This document shows, piece after piece, positions 9,938 to 18,779 of a DNA stretch of 64,000 nt. The stretch covers positions 606,197 through 670,196 of the forward strand of contig CAMFLR010000002.1 in the NCBI GenBank assembly GCA_945957605.1, written 5' to 3'. The notes beneath the pieces were generated by a model. The model ran no database searches. It saw only the letters and a list, made by a program, of their open reading frames with translations, and was not told the DNA's origin. The stretch comes from an uncultured Isosphaeraceae bacterium. GTDB taxonomy: Bacteria > Planctomycetota > Planctomycetia > Isosphaerales > Isosphaeraceae. Position numbers and translations under genes: made by a program. Each line of letters begins with the position of its first letter. The stretch's first letter is position 1.

Positions 9938-11197
9938 ATGAATCTGCGTGATTTCCGCCGCGCCGGCCACACGCCGACGCTGCTGACAGCCTTCCTCTAC
10001 TTCGATGTCAGCTTCATGATCTGGCTGCTGCCAGGCGCGCTCGCGAACTCGATCGTGCCCGACTTCGGCCTGTCCGATAGTCAGAAAGGTTTGATGGTCG
10101 CCGTCCCGCTTCTGGGCGGCGCCATTCTCCGACTCGCGCTCGGCTTGCTGACCGACCGCATCGGGGCTCGCCGGACCGCGATTATTGGAATGTCGCTCAC
10201 CACGCTGCCGCTCTTGCTCGGCTGCTTCTGGGCGACCAGTTTCTCGCAGATGATCCTGGTGGGACTGTTGCTCGGCATTGCGGGTGCGAGCTTCGCCGCC
10301 GCGCTTCCGCTCGCGAGTCGCTGGTATCCGGCCAAGTATCAAGGGCTGGCGATGGGCATCGCCGGTGCGGGAAATAGCGGCACGGCACTCGCCACGTTCT
10401 TTGGTCCTCGACTGGCGCAAGCCCTCGGCTGGCACACGGTGTTTGGCCTGGCACTCATCCCACTGCTCACGACTTTTGTGCTGTTTGTGATCTTCGCCAA
10501 GGATAGCCCCAACCAGCCGGCGCCTCGCCCCTTGCGAGCTTATGCCGACGTTTTGAAGATTCGCGACACCTGGTGGTTCTGCCTGCTCTACGCGATCACG
10601 TTCGGCGGCTTTGCGGGACTCGCGAGCTTCCTCAATGTCTTCTTCCTCACGCAGTATGGCCTCTCGCGAGTGCAGGCCGGTAGCTTCGCCACCCTCTGCG
10701 TAATGGCCGGGTCGTGCATTCGTCCTATCGGTGGCTATCTTGCCGATCGCTTCGGCGGCGTGCGAATGCTGACGATGCTTTACCTCGCGGCAAGCGCCGC
10801 TCTGTTCGGCCTGGCCGCCGTTCCTCCGCTCGCCGCCGGCACGGTCTTCATGTTCGTCGCCATGGCGATGCTGGGAATGGGTAACGGAGCCGTCTTCCAG
10901 CTTGTTCCACTGCGGTTCCCCAAGGAAATCGGTGTAACGACTGGCCTCGTCGGCGCGGCGGGTGGCTTCGGCGGCTTCTTCTTGCCGACGCTGCTGGGCC
11001 TGATGAAGCAAGCGACCGGCAGCTTTGGTCCCGGCTTTGCGGCCTTCGCGGTTGTAGGCGGACTGGGCGGCGCAGCGGCGTTGACCTACGCAAGCCGCGG
11101 CTGGCACGGTATCTTTATCGAGAAGAATGGCCGCGCTCAGTCGTCTGAGATCAAGCCAAGTCCGATCTCGATTTTGCCCGAGCCGCAGCCGGCATGA
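9938..11197 (+). CDS. narK: NarK-type nitrate/nitrite MFS transporter
   Basis: 419 residues with about 12 hydrophobic helices. The family signatures are visible: LTDRIGARR in the first cytoplasmic loop and the nitrate signature GIAGAGNSGT in helix 5, with a second half-molecule copy near GLVGAAGGFGGFF. It imports nitrate (or exchanges nitrite) for the reductases encoded immediately upstream. It follows nirB by 42 bp, with the purine-rich CAACGGGAG ahead of its ATG. Whether it works by symport or antiport cannot be read from the sequence. Confidence 0.92.
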   Translation: MNLRDFRRAGHTPTLLTAFLYFDVSFMIWLLPGALANSIVPDFGLSDSQKGLMVAVPLLGGAILRLALGLLTDRIGARRTAIIGMSLTTLPLLLGCFWATSFSQMILVGLLLGIAGASFAAALPLASRWYPAKYQGLAMGIAGAGNSGTALATFFGPRLAQALGWHTVFGLALIPLLTTFVLFVIFAKDSPNQPAPRPLRAYADVLKIRDTWWFCLLYAITFGGFAGLASFLNVFFLTQYGLSRVQAGSFATLCVMAGSCIRPIGGYLADRFGGVRMLTMLYLAASAALFGLAAVPPLAAGTVFMFVAMAMLGMGNGAVFQLVPLRFPKEIGVTTGLVGAAGGFGGFFLPTLLGLMKQATGSFGPGFAAFAVVGGLGGAAALTYASRGWHGIFIEKNGRAQSSEIKPSPISILPEPQPA

Positions 11198-11255
11198 GAT
11201 CGTGATGCAGAAGACGTCGGAATAACCACCTCAACCCTTCGCGAAGCGAATTCTC

Positions 11256-12116
11256 ATGTCAAGCGATGTTCAATCCGAAGTAGGTTTCGCGGGTTTGAAG
11301 GTGGTGGTGTTCGAGTCGCGGATGGCGGGCTTGCTGGGCGACCTTGTTGCCAAGCATGGGGGCGTTCCGGTGGCCGCCCCCGCCCTCCGCGAGATTCCTA
11401 TCAGCGAGAATTCCGAAGCACAGAATTTCATCAAAGGCTTGAAAAACGGCGATTTCGATATCGTCATTTTTGAAACTGGCGTCGGTGTGCGCTATCTGGT
11501 CGAAAGCAGCGAGCCAAAATTCCCGCTCGAAGACTGGCCCGCCCTGCTCGCTCGCGTGACCGTGATCGCTCGTGGTCCCAAACCTTCATCGGCCCTGCGA
11601 AATCTGGGCGCGATGATCGACCATCAGGTGAGCGAGCCCAACACCTGGCGCGAGACGCTCGCATTGATTGACGCACGTGTGCCCGTCGCCGACATGCGTG
11701 TTGCGGTGCAAGAATACGGCAAGCCGAACCAGGAATTGCTCGACGGCCTGGCCGAGCGGAAGGCAATCGTCACGCGAGTGCCCGTTTACCGCTGGGCACT
11801 TCCCGAAGATACCGCTCCGCTCCGCGACGCGATTGGCAAGATTATCGCCGGCGAGATTGGCGCTGTATTGTTCACGGCTGCTCAGCAAGTTGAGCACGCG
11901 CTTCAAGTCGCAAACGAGGTGGGACTGGAAACGCAGTTCCGCGAGGCATTGGAAAAGTCGGTCGTGGTCGGTTCAGTTGGCCCCGTGACGACGGAGAACT
12001 TGCGTGACCGTGGCTTGCCAGTCGATATCGAGCCCGAACATCCCAAGTCGGGGCATCTCGTCGCGGCTGTGGCCGAAGGCTGGCGGCGTTGCGGCAAGGT
12101 TCCGAACGCGAGCTGA
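11256..12116 (+). CDS. hemD: Uroporphyrinogen-III synthase
   Basis: 286 residues with the low-conservation HemD fold: GLKVVVFESRMAGLLGDLV at the N-terminus, VRYLVESS and VTVIARGPKPSSALRNLG in the middle, and GAVLFTAAQQVEHAL followed by VVGSVGPVTTENLRDRGLPV near the C-terminus. It cyclises hydroxymethylbilane to uroporphyrinogen III, the common precursor of heme and siroheme. It follows narK by 58 bp as the last gene of the operon, which suits extra siroheme demand by the nitrite reductase. No methyltransferase or ferrochelatase domain is fused, so later siroheme steps must be encoded elsewhere. Confidence 0.88.
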   Translation: MSSDVQSEVGFAGLKVVVFESRMAGLLGDLVAKHGGVPVAAPALREIPISENSEAQNFIKGLKNGDFDIVIFETGVGVRYLVESSEPKFPLEDWPALLARVTVIARGPKPSSALRNLGAMIDHQVSEPNTWRETLALIDARVPVADMRVAVQEYGKPNQELLDGLAERKAIVTRVPVYRWALPEDTAPLRDAIGKIIAGEIGAVLFTAAQQVEHALQVANEVGLETQFREALEKSVVVGSVGPVTTENLRDRGLPVDIEPEHPKSGHLVAAVAEGWRRCGKVPNAS

Positions 12117-12285
12117 CTCCGCAAAAGCGGCAGACCGTTGATCGCTCACGCGGGTTTTTCTATGGTGGGTGAATGCGTCGCGAGTGCGCGTTGAGATCAG
12201 CGCCCGCTCGTCCCCCGTATGCCCCACCGCCCGAAGCACTCCGACCCTGCTGAAACACGCAGGCTCTCGGAATGAGCGACCCACG

Positions 12286-15200
12286 ATGAAGCAAGCGCAG
12301 TTTGCCGCGATCGCGATTTCGCTGGTGCTCGCCGTTGTCACATCGGCCGAGGCCGGTTCGCCTCGTTTCGGCGTTGATGTTCTGCCGATTCTTTCGGAAA
12401 ACTGCTTCTCCTGCCACGGCCCCGACCCAGCACATCGCAAAGCCAAGCTCCGCCTCGACGAACGTGAAGGCGTGCTCAAGGTGGCATCGCTGAAGGCAAT
12501 TGACGAGAGCGAATTGCTGGCGCGAATTGTCTCCGACGATCCCGACGAAGTGATGCCGCCGCCGAGTTCGCACAAAAAACCACTCACAAAAGCACAGGTC
12601 GAGACGATTCGCGAGTGGCTCAAGGCCGGTGCCCCCTGGGGCAAGCACTGGTCGTTCGAGCTGCCGATGAAAGCAACGTTACCGAAGGGAAGCCTCCATC
12701 CGGTTGACGCGTTTGTGCGCGAAAAACTCGCCGCCGAAGGGTTGAAGCCTTCGCCGCCCGCCGCAAAGCATACGCTCGCTCGTCGACTCTCTTTCGACCT
12801 GACTGGCCTCCCGCCGTCGCTCGAGGAACTCGACGCTTTTCTCAACGATCGCAGCCCGAACGCAACGGAGCATTTGGTCGATCGCCTGCTCGCCTCAGAG
12901 CATTTCGGCGAACGCATGGCGATGTGGTGGCTCGACGCCGCCCGCTATTCCGACACCGACGGCTACCAGGGCGACGACACGCGCACCAACTGGCCCTGGC
13001 GCGACTGGGTGATCGACGCGTTCAATCGCAATATGCCGTTCGATCAGTTCACAATCGAACAATTCGCCGGTGATTTGTTCCTCAACGCCACGCCCGAACA
13101 GAAGCTCGCGACGACGTTTCATCGCAATCACATGACGAACGGTGAAGGCGGACGCGACCCGGAGGAATCGCGCATCGACTACGTCATCGACCGCGTGAGC
13201 ACAACCGGCACGGTCTGGCTCGGGTTAACGCTCGGCTGTGCGCAATGCCATTCGCATAAATATGATCCTATCACGCAAAAGGATTTTTACGCTCTTTCCG
13301 CGTTCTTCAACTCGATTGACGAGGATGGCAAAGCGAGCAAATCGGCCAAGCCGTATTTGGGCTATCAATCGCCTCGTGCCCAGCGTGCGGTGGCTGAGGC
13401 GCAGGGACTTGTCGACGCCCGCAAACCACGCGTGGTGAAGGCCAAAAACGAAGCCGAGACTGACTTTATAGTTTGGTTAGCGGAGCGGGCGAGAAATACT
13501 CCCGCGGGCTTCAACGCCTGGCAAGTGGTAATACCCGCAAGCTTGGAATCGACCGAAGCCACGGTTCTGAAGCAAGAGCCAGACGGCACGGTTCAAACTT
13601 CGGGTCCCATTCTCCGACAGGACGATTACCGCCTCGCCGCGCATGTGCCGCTCGATCGCATCACCGGCCTCAAACTTGAAGTGCTGCCGCATCCGTCCCA
13701 CACGAACGGCGGTCTTTCTCGCGGCAAGACGGGCGAGTTCATTCTGACGGACGTCAAGGTGCAGGTGCGTCGCCGCGGGAATTCGCAGGTGCGCGATATT
13801 CTTGTCGCCAGCGCAATTGCCGACGCGGCCACCGAACAGAAGGAAGCTCGCAACTACGGCGATCCCAAGGGGTTGCTCGACGACGACCCGCGCAACGGCT
13901 GGACGACGCGCGGACACGACCAGAAGCAGCCGCGTTTTGCCGTGTTTGCTTTAGCCGAGCCGCTGACACTCGCGCCCGATGAAGAACTCGTTTTCGAGAT
14001 GCGCCAGCGCTCGACCGATGGCGACGCCAACATCGGCCGCTTTCGTCTTTCGGCAAGTGATCAACCTGGCCCGGCGGTTCGCGAAATTGGCAAGGCACCT
14101 TTGGAACAACTAGCTGGCCTGCCGCGACCGATCGATATAGCAAAGGTCGACACGAAACTTCGCGCCCGATTGTTCGAGCAATTCCTGGTGGATTACCACC
14201 CGTTCCAGGAGGAGCAAGCCGCCCTTGATCGGGCCGCTCGCCAACTCAACGAGACTCAGGCCGCCGCGAAAAAGATCGACGTGATGGTGCTGGCCGAGCG
14301 CAAGGAACCGCGAGCCACTCACATTCTCGTGCGCGGCGTGTGGGACAAAAAAGGAGAGATCGTAACTCGCGATGTGCCGCCCACAATCGCCCCCTGGCCG
14401 TATCCTGCTGGCCAACCACGCACCCGCGAGCAGTTCGCACGTTGGATCGTCTCGCGCGACAATCCGCTCACTGCTCGCGTGATTGTAAATCACGTATGGC
14501 AGCTTCTCTTCGGCGCGGGCCTAGTGCGCACCGTAGAGGATTTTGGTCTTCAGGGCGAGCGGCCGACGCATCCCGAATTGCTCGACTGGCTCGCCGTCGA
14601 CTTCATGGAACACGGCTGGGACATAAAGCGGCTCATGAAGCTCATCGTCTCGAGCGAAACTTATCAGCAAAATTCCACCGTCTCATCGGAGCTTCTGGCC
14701 CGCGATCCTGAGAATCGCCTGCTGGCGCGAGGCGCCAGATATCGCCTGCCCAGCTGGATGCTCCGCGACGCCGCGCTTAAATCCTCTGGCCTGCTCAATC
14801 CCGCGCTCGGCGGTCCGCCAGTCCGCCCCTTTCAGCCCGACGGTGTTTGGGAAGAAATGTTCATGGGCCGATTCAAATATGAACCAAGCGATGGCCCGGC
14901 GCAGTATCGCCGGACGGTTTACGCCTTCTGGCGCAGGGCCATTGCTCCGACATTTCTCTTTGACTCAGCCCAGCGCAGGGTTTGCGAGGTTCGTCAGTCC
15001 CGCACGAACACGCCTTTGCAAGCGCTGACACTTCTCAATGATAAGAACTATCTCAATGCTGCAAGCGCGCTTGCGGAAAAGGCTATCGCCTCGAATCACG
15101 ACGCTCGGACACGACTCGATTTCATCACGCGTCGCGTGATTTCACGGCCGCCGCATTCAGACGAATTGACCGTGCTCGAACGAGAACTTGCGCGAGCACG

Positions 15201-15345
15201 CGATCATTTTAATGCAAACCCAGACGACGCTCGCCGTTTCTTGAAGCAGTCGAATCCTGATTCGTCAGCCAATCCCGAGCTTGCGGCCTACACGTTTGTC
15301 GCAAGCCTCATCCTCAACCTCGATGAAGCGATTTCGCACGAGTAA
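12286..15345 (+). CDS. Exported planctomycetal cytochrome c, PSCyt1-DUF1549-DUF1553
   Basis: 1019 residues from ATG 12286, chosen because a Sec signal peptide (MKQAQFAAIAISLVLAVVTS) begins there; a GTG at 12169 would add a charged leader. The N-terminal PSCyt1 heme motif is C40-F-S-C43-H44. DUF1549 follows with a second motif, CAQCHSHKYDP. A central region with sugar-binding-like beta sequence and the C-terminal DUF1553 (ARVIVNHVWQLLFGAGLVRT) complete it. It probably binds c-type heme in the periplasm; the reaction is unknown. Four bp separate it from a DUF1501 gene, the standard planctomycetal partnership. Confidence 0.9.
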   Translation: MKQAQFAAIAISLVLAVVTSAEAGSPRFGVDVLPILSENCFSCHGPDPAHRKAKLRLDEREGVLKVASLKAIDESELLARIVSDDPDEVMPPPSSHKKPLTKAQVETIREWLKAGAPWGKHWSFELPMKATLPKGSLHPVDAFVREKLAAEGLKPSPPAAKHTLARRLSFDLTGLPPSLEELDAFLNDRSPNATEHLVDRLLASEHFGERMAMWWLDAARYSDTDGYQGDDTRTNWPWRDWVIDAFNRNMPFDQFTIEQFAGDLFLNATPEQKLATTFHRNHMTNGEGGRDPEESRIDYVIDRVSTTGTVWLGLTLGCAQCHSHKYDPITQKDFYALSAFFNSIDEDGKASKSAKPYLGYQSPRAQRAVAEAQGLVDARKPRVVKAKNEAETDFIVWLAERARNTPAGFNAWQVVIPASLESTEATVLKQEPDGTVQTSGPILRQDDYRLAAHVPLDRITGLKLEVLPHPSHTNGGLSRGKTGEFILTDVKVQVRRRGNSQVRDILVASAIADAATEQKEARNYGDPKGLLDDDPRNGWTTRGHDQKQPRFAVFALAEPLTLAPDEELVFEMRQRSTDGDANIGRFRLSASDQPGPAVREIGKAPLEQLAGLPRPIDIAKVDTKLRARLFEQFLVDYHPFQEEQAALDRAARQLNETQAAAKKIDVMVLAERKEPRATHILVRGVWDKKGEIVTRDVPPTIAPWPYPAGQPRTREQFARWIVSRDNPLTARVIVNHVWQLLFGAGLVRTVEDFGLQGERPTHPELLDWLAVDFMEHGWDIKRLMKLIVSSETYQQNSTVSSELLARDPENRLLARGARYRLPSWMLRDAALKSSGLLNPALGGPPVRPFQPDGVWEEMFMGRFKYEPSDGPAQYRRTVYAFWRRAIAPTFLFDSAQRRVCEVRQSRTNTPLQALTLLNDKNYLNAASALAEKAIASNHDARTRLDFITRRVISRPPHSDELTVLERELARARDHFNANPDDARRFLKQSNPDSSANPELAAYTFVASLILNLDEAISHE

Positions 15346-15349
15346 TCGC

Positions 15350-16813
15350 ATGAACGAGTTTCCACAGCTACCTGAAAACGGCCTCGACGTTACCCGCCGC
15401 CACTTTCTGGGGCGCGCGACCGGCCTTAGTCTGGGCGCGGCCGCGCTGGCGGGTTTGCTCGCGCGGGAAGGCGCTGCGAACGATTCGCCTCAGCCGCTTG
15501 GCTTGCCGGGTTTGCCGCATTTTGCACCCAAGGCGAAACGGGTGATTTTTCTCACGCAGTCGGGCGGGCCGTCGCAGCTTGAATTGTTCGACGAAAAGCC
15601 TGGCCTCATGAAATGGGCGGGCAAGGAATTGCCCGAGTCGGTCCGCCAGGGTCAACGACTCACGACGATGACATCAAACCAGAAACAGCTCGTCATGCCG
15701 GCACGTGTGAAATTCACACGAAGCGTGAAGAGCGGTGCGACCGTCAGCGAATGGTTGCCGCACATGGCAAAAATCGCCGACGAGTTGTGCTTCATCAAGT
15801 CGATGCACACCGATCAGATCAATCACGCGCCGGCGATGACTCAGTTCCTTACGGGCAATCAAATCCCTGGCCGGCCGAGCATCGGCTCATGGGTGAGTTA
15901 CGGCCTGGGCAGCGAGAATCGCAACCTGCCCGACTATCTCGTGATGATCTCGAAAATGCAGCGGCCGAGCGATCAACCACTCTACGACCACTACTGGGGC
16001 AGCGGCTTTCTCCCATCGCGATTTCAGGGTGTGAAGCTTCGCAACGCGCGAGATCCTGTGCTCTATTTGCGCGACCCTGACGGTATTTCTCGCGAGCTTC
16101 GCCGAGGGATGCTCGATGGTCTTGCCCAGTTGAACCAGAAGCATCTGGCCGAAACCGGCGATCCCGAAATCGCCACGCGCATTCGGCAGTATGAAATGAG
16201 CTACCGGATGCAAACGAGCATCCCCGAACTGATCGACCTGCGCGACGAGAGCGAGGCGACGTTCGAGCTTTACGGACCCGATTCGCGACGTGCCGGCAGC
16301 TACGCGGCGAATTGCATTTTGGCTCGCCGACTGGCCGAACGCGGCGTACGGTTCATCCAGCTTTTTCACCCCGACTGGGACCACCACAGCCGCCTGCCTT
16401 CCTGGTGCACGGCCCGCTGTCGCGATACCGACCAAGCCACAGCCGCACTCGTGATTGACCTCAAGCGACGAGGCCTGCTCGACGATACGCTGGTGATCTG
16501 GGGCGGCGAGTTCGGCCGTGGCGTTGCGGGGCAAGGACAGTGGGATAGCCCCGAGGCCGGCCGCGATCATCACCCTCGTTGCTTCACGATGTGGATGGCC
16601 GGCGGCGGCGTGAAGTCTGGCCTTACTTACGGGGCGACCGACGATTTCAGCTACAATGTGGCCGAAAAACCGGTCCATGTACGCGATTTGCACGCGACGG
16701 TTCTGCACTTATTGGGTGTAGACCATTCGCGGCTAACGCATCGGTTCCAGGGACTCGACTTCAAGCTCACCGGTGTCGAACCGGCACACGTTGTTAAAGA
16801 AATTCTCGCATGA
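15350..16813 (+). CDS. Tat-exported DUF1501 protein
   Basis: 487 residues from ATG 15350. A Tat signal (TRRHFLGRATGLSLGAAAL) starts about 15 residues in. The family motif GGPSQLELFDEKPG follows, and the C-terminal metal-site-like region shows EFGRG, GRDHHP and VRDLHATVLHLLGVDH. DUF1501 is related to the alkaline phosphatase/sulfatase fold, but no substrate is established. It lies 4 bp after the DUF1553 gene and is presumably cotranscribed and cofunctional with it. A longer frame back to 15281 overlaps the upstream gene and lacks a proper signal peptide position. Confidence 0.9.
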   Translation: MNEFPQLPENGLDVTRRHFLGRATGLSLGAAALAGLLAREGAANDSPQPLGLPGLPHFAPKAKRVIFLTQSGGPSQLELFDEKPGLMKWAGKELPESVRQGQRLTTMTSNQKQLVMPARVKFTRSVKSGATVSEWLPHMAKIADELCFIKSMHTDQINHAPAMTQFLTGNQIPGRPSIGSWVSYGLGSENRNLPDYLVMISKMQRPSDQPLYDHYWGSGFLPSRFQGVKLRNARDPVLYLRDPDGISRELRRGMLDGLAQLNQKHLAETGDPEIATRIRQYEMSYRMQTSIPELIDLRDESEATFELYGPDSRRAGSYAANCILARRLAERGVRFIQLFHPDWDHHSRLPSWCTARCRDTDQATAALVIDLKRRGLLDDTLVIWGGEFGRGVAGQGQWDSPEAGRDHHPRCFTMWMAGGGVKSGLTYGATDDFSYNVAEKPVHVRDLHATVLHLLGVDHSRLTHRFQGLDFKLTGVEPAHVVKEILA

Positions 16814-16844
16814 TTCTTTGAAATCAAACGCAGGAACTCTCTCC

Positions 16845-17714
16845 ATGCGATGTCTTGCATTCTTGATTTGTGTTTGCGTGACTCAGATGGCAAACGGTGC
16901 CGAGCGTATCGATGTTTGGCCCGATCTCGCCCCTGGCGAAACAACGCGCAACTATGGCGAGGTTCTTCCCAAGATTTCAGGCGAGAATCCGCCGGCAACG
17001 CGTGTGGGAAAGATCACGCGGCCATCGTTCACAGTGCATCGCCCTGCAAAGCCGAATGGGACGGGTGTAGTCATCTTACCTGGAGGCGCGTTCGCTCGCG
17101 TGGTGACCGACAAAGAAGGATCCGAGATCGCCGAATGGCTCAATGCACGCGGAGTTACCGCGTTTGTCCTGAGCTATCGCACGAAGATCGATCAAAACGA
17201 TCCGGGCTGGAAGCGTCCCTTACAAGATGTTCAGCGAACCATTTCGCTCATTCGCTCACGTGCCGATGAGTTTGGCATAAAGAAGGATCGCATCGGCGTG
17301 ATGGGATTCTCCGCAGGTGGCCATGCCGCGGCGCGGTTGCTCACCGTGCGTGGAAAGCGGGCCTACGATCGAATTGACTCGATTGACGACACGTCCTTCA
17401 GGCCCGATTTTGGAATGCTCATCTATCCCTGGAATCTCTACGACGCAAAGACCGATGCTCTGATTGATGACGTGCAAATAACGAAGGATTGCCCGCCGAC
17501 CTTCATCGTCCACACCGATGATGATCGTTCGACCTCGCTTGGTCCCGTACTTTTCTATGCCGCGCTCAAACGGCTAGCGATACCCGCCGAGTTGCACGTT
17601 TATGGCAACGGTGGGCACGGCTACGGCATGCGACCCGTGGAAGGATCCGATATCGCTACCTGGCCGTCGCACGCAGCGCACTGGCTTGAAATGCGCGGAT
17701 TGCTCAAGCCCTGA
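16845..17714 (+). CDS. Secreted alpha/beta hydrolase (acetyl-xylan-esterase-like)
   Basis: 289 residues from ATG 16845. The N-terminus MRCLAFLICVCVTQMANG is a signal peptide, which supports this start over one at 16773. The oxyanion-hole-like LPGGAF lies near 79-84, the nucleophile elbow is GFSAG with S156, and the probable catalytic His is in GNGGHGYGM near the C-terminus. The family (BD-FAE/acetyl esterase) removes acetyl or other acyl groups from polysaccharides. It sits 31 bp downstream of the DUF1501 gene, suggesting a three-gene unit for degrading an acylated substrate outside the cytoplasm. Substrate is inferred from family only. Confidence 0.85.
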   Translation: MRCLAFLICVCVTQMANGAERIDVWPDLAPGETTRNYGEVLPKISGENPPATRVGKITRPSFTVHRPAKPNGTGVVILPGGAFARVVTDKEGSEIAEWLNARGVTAFVLSYRTKIDQNDPGWKRPLQDVQRTISLIRSRADEFGIKKDRIGVMGFSAGGHAAARLLTVRGKRAYDRIDSIDDTSFRPDFGMLIYPWNLYDAKTDALIDDVQITKDCPPTFIVHTDDDRSTSLGPVLFYAALKRLAIPAELHVYGNGGHGYGMRPVEGSDIATWPSHAAHWLEMRGLLKP

Positions 17715-17720
17715 TCGAAA

Positions 17721-18746
17721 TCAGGTCGCCTTTGCCGCGAGTCGCGTGATGCGCACGTGCTTGTCGTGATGCGCCGTTGCGACTCGCAGACCGTCGACGT
17801 GCAGATCCATGTCGCGAGCCAGGCTCGGTAGAGCAAATTTATGCCAGGGCTTTTCGCTATCAGCCTTCCAGAAGAAGAGCAATCCGCCGTTGCTTCCGCC
17901 GCAGGCTCCCATCACAGAGCCATCGGCCACTGGGCAAAGTCGCCAGATCACGCCGCCGGTGATTCCTTCGGTAATTTGCGCTTTCACTTGCTTGCGCGAA
18001 ATTGCGTCGAACAGAAGCACAAGCGGTTCATGGACGGCACCGAGCGGATTGGTCCCCTTGTGCAGACCGCCGGCGGCGACGAGTTTGCCGTCGCTTGAAG
18101 CACACAGGCCACGCACGCCGCCGAAATCAACGGCCTGTCCCGCTTCGTAAGTGTGAAGCGCCTTCGCATCGAATGTGCCAAGAAGCTTGCCGGTTGCCAA
18201 GTCCCACTCGTTCACGGCGCCCAACAAATCGCCGCTGAGCAGGGTTTTGCCGTTGGGATGAAAGCTCACCGAATAGACGTGGTTCTTGTGACCGCTCAAT
18301 TCGCGAATCGGTTTGCCGGTGGCCACATCCCACAATCGCACGGCGCGGTCATTTCCGCCGGTGACGAGAATCTTGCCATCGCTGCTCACGCTCATCGCGC
18401 GAACCCAACCTTGATGCGCGGCGATCTTACGAACCGGCTTGGGAGCATCGGCCGCGGTGTCCCATTCGGTCACCTGGCCATCACCGCCGCCGCTGAAGAA
18501 GCGTGCGCCGTCCGCGGAAAATGCGAGCGAAAACACCCAAGAGTCGTGCCCACCAATAAATGAAACTTTCTTCCCATCGGCGAGCGAAAAGCGGTGGATC
18601 GTAGAGCTTTCCATGCCGCAAAATACGTAGCGGCCCTTGGGGTCGAACCGGCACGAAACCACGGGAAATTCCGTGGGATATTGCGTTAGCACGTGTGCAA
18701 GTTTCGGGTCAAATCCTGGAGGAATTGCACTCGGCGCGGCATTCAT
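17721..18746 (-). CDS. WD40-repeat protein
   Basis: 341 residues from ATG 18746; a TTG-initiated frame reaching 18779 would add 11 residues and overlap less plausibly. At least five WD40 blades are visible, for example one ending SGGGDGQVTEWDT, another with GGNDRAVRLWDVATGKP, and one with GDLLGAVNEWDLATGKL. No signal peptide or other domain is seen, so it should be a cytoplasmic propeller used for protein contacts. It follows a DUF1501 gene by 33 bp on the same strand, making a DUF1549/1553-DUF1501-WD40 set. Its 3' end converges on the esterase gene with 6 bp between. Confidence 0.88.
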   Translation of the reverse strand: MNAAPSAIPPGFDPKLAHVLTQYPTEFPVVSCRFDPKGRYVFCGMESSTIHRFSLADGKKVSFIGGHDSWVFSLAFSADGARFFSGGGDGQVTEWDTAADAPKPVRKIAAHQGWVRAMSVSSDGKILVTGGNDRAVRLWDVATGKPIRELSGHKNHVYSVSFHPNGKTLLSGDLLGAVNEWDLATGKLLGTFDAKALHTYEAGQAVDFGGVRGLCASSDGKLVAAGGLHKGTNPLGAVHEPLVLLFDAISRKQVKAQITEGITGGVIWRLCPVADGSVMGACGGSNGGLLFFWKADSEKPWHKFALPSLARDMDLHVDGLRVATAHHDKHVRITRLAAKAT

Positions 18747-18779
18747 GGGTGGAGTCTCTCTCGCTTCAACAACGAACAA

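Noticed and set aside
12117..12160. Possible terminator after hemD (CCGCAAAAGCGG and a later TTTTT).
   Set aside because: The small 4-bp stem is more than 20 nt from the T-run, and no larger stem abuts the T-run.
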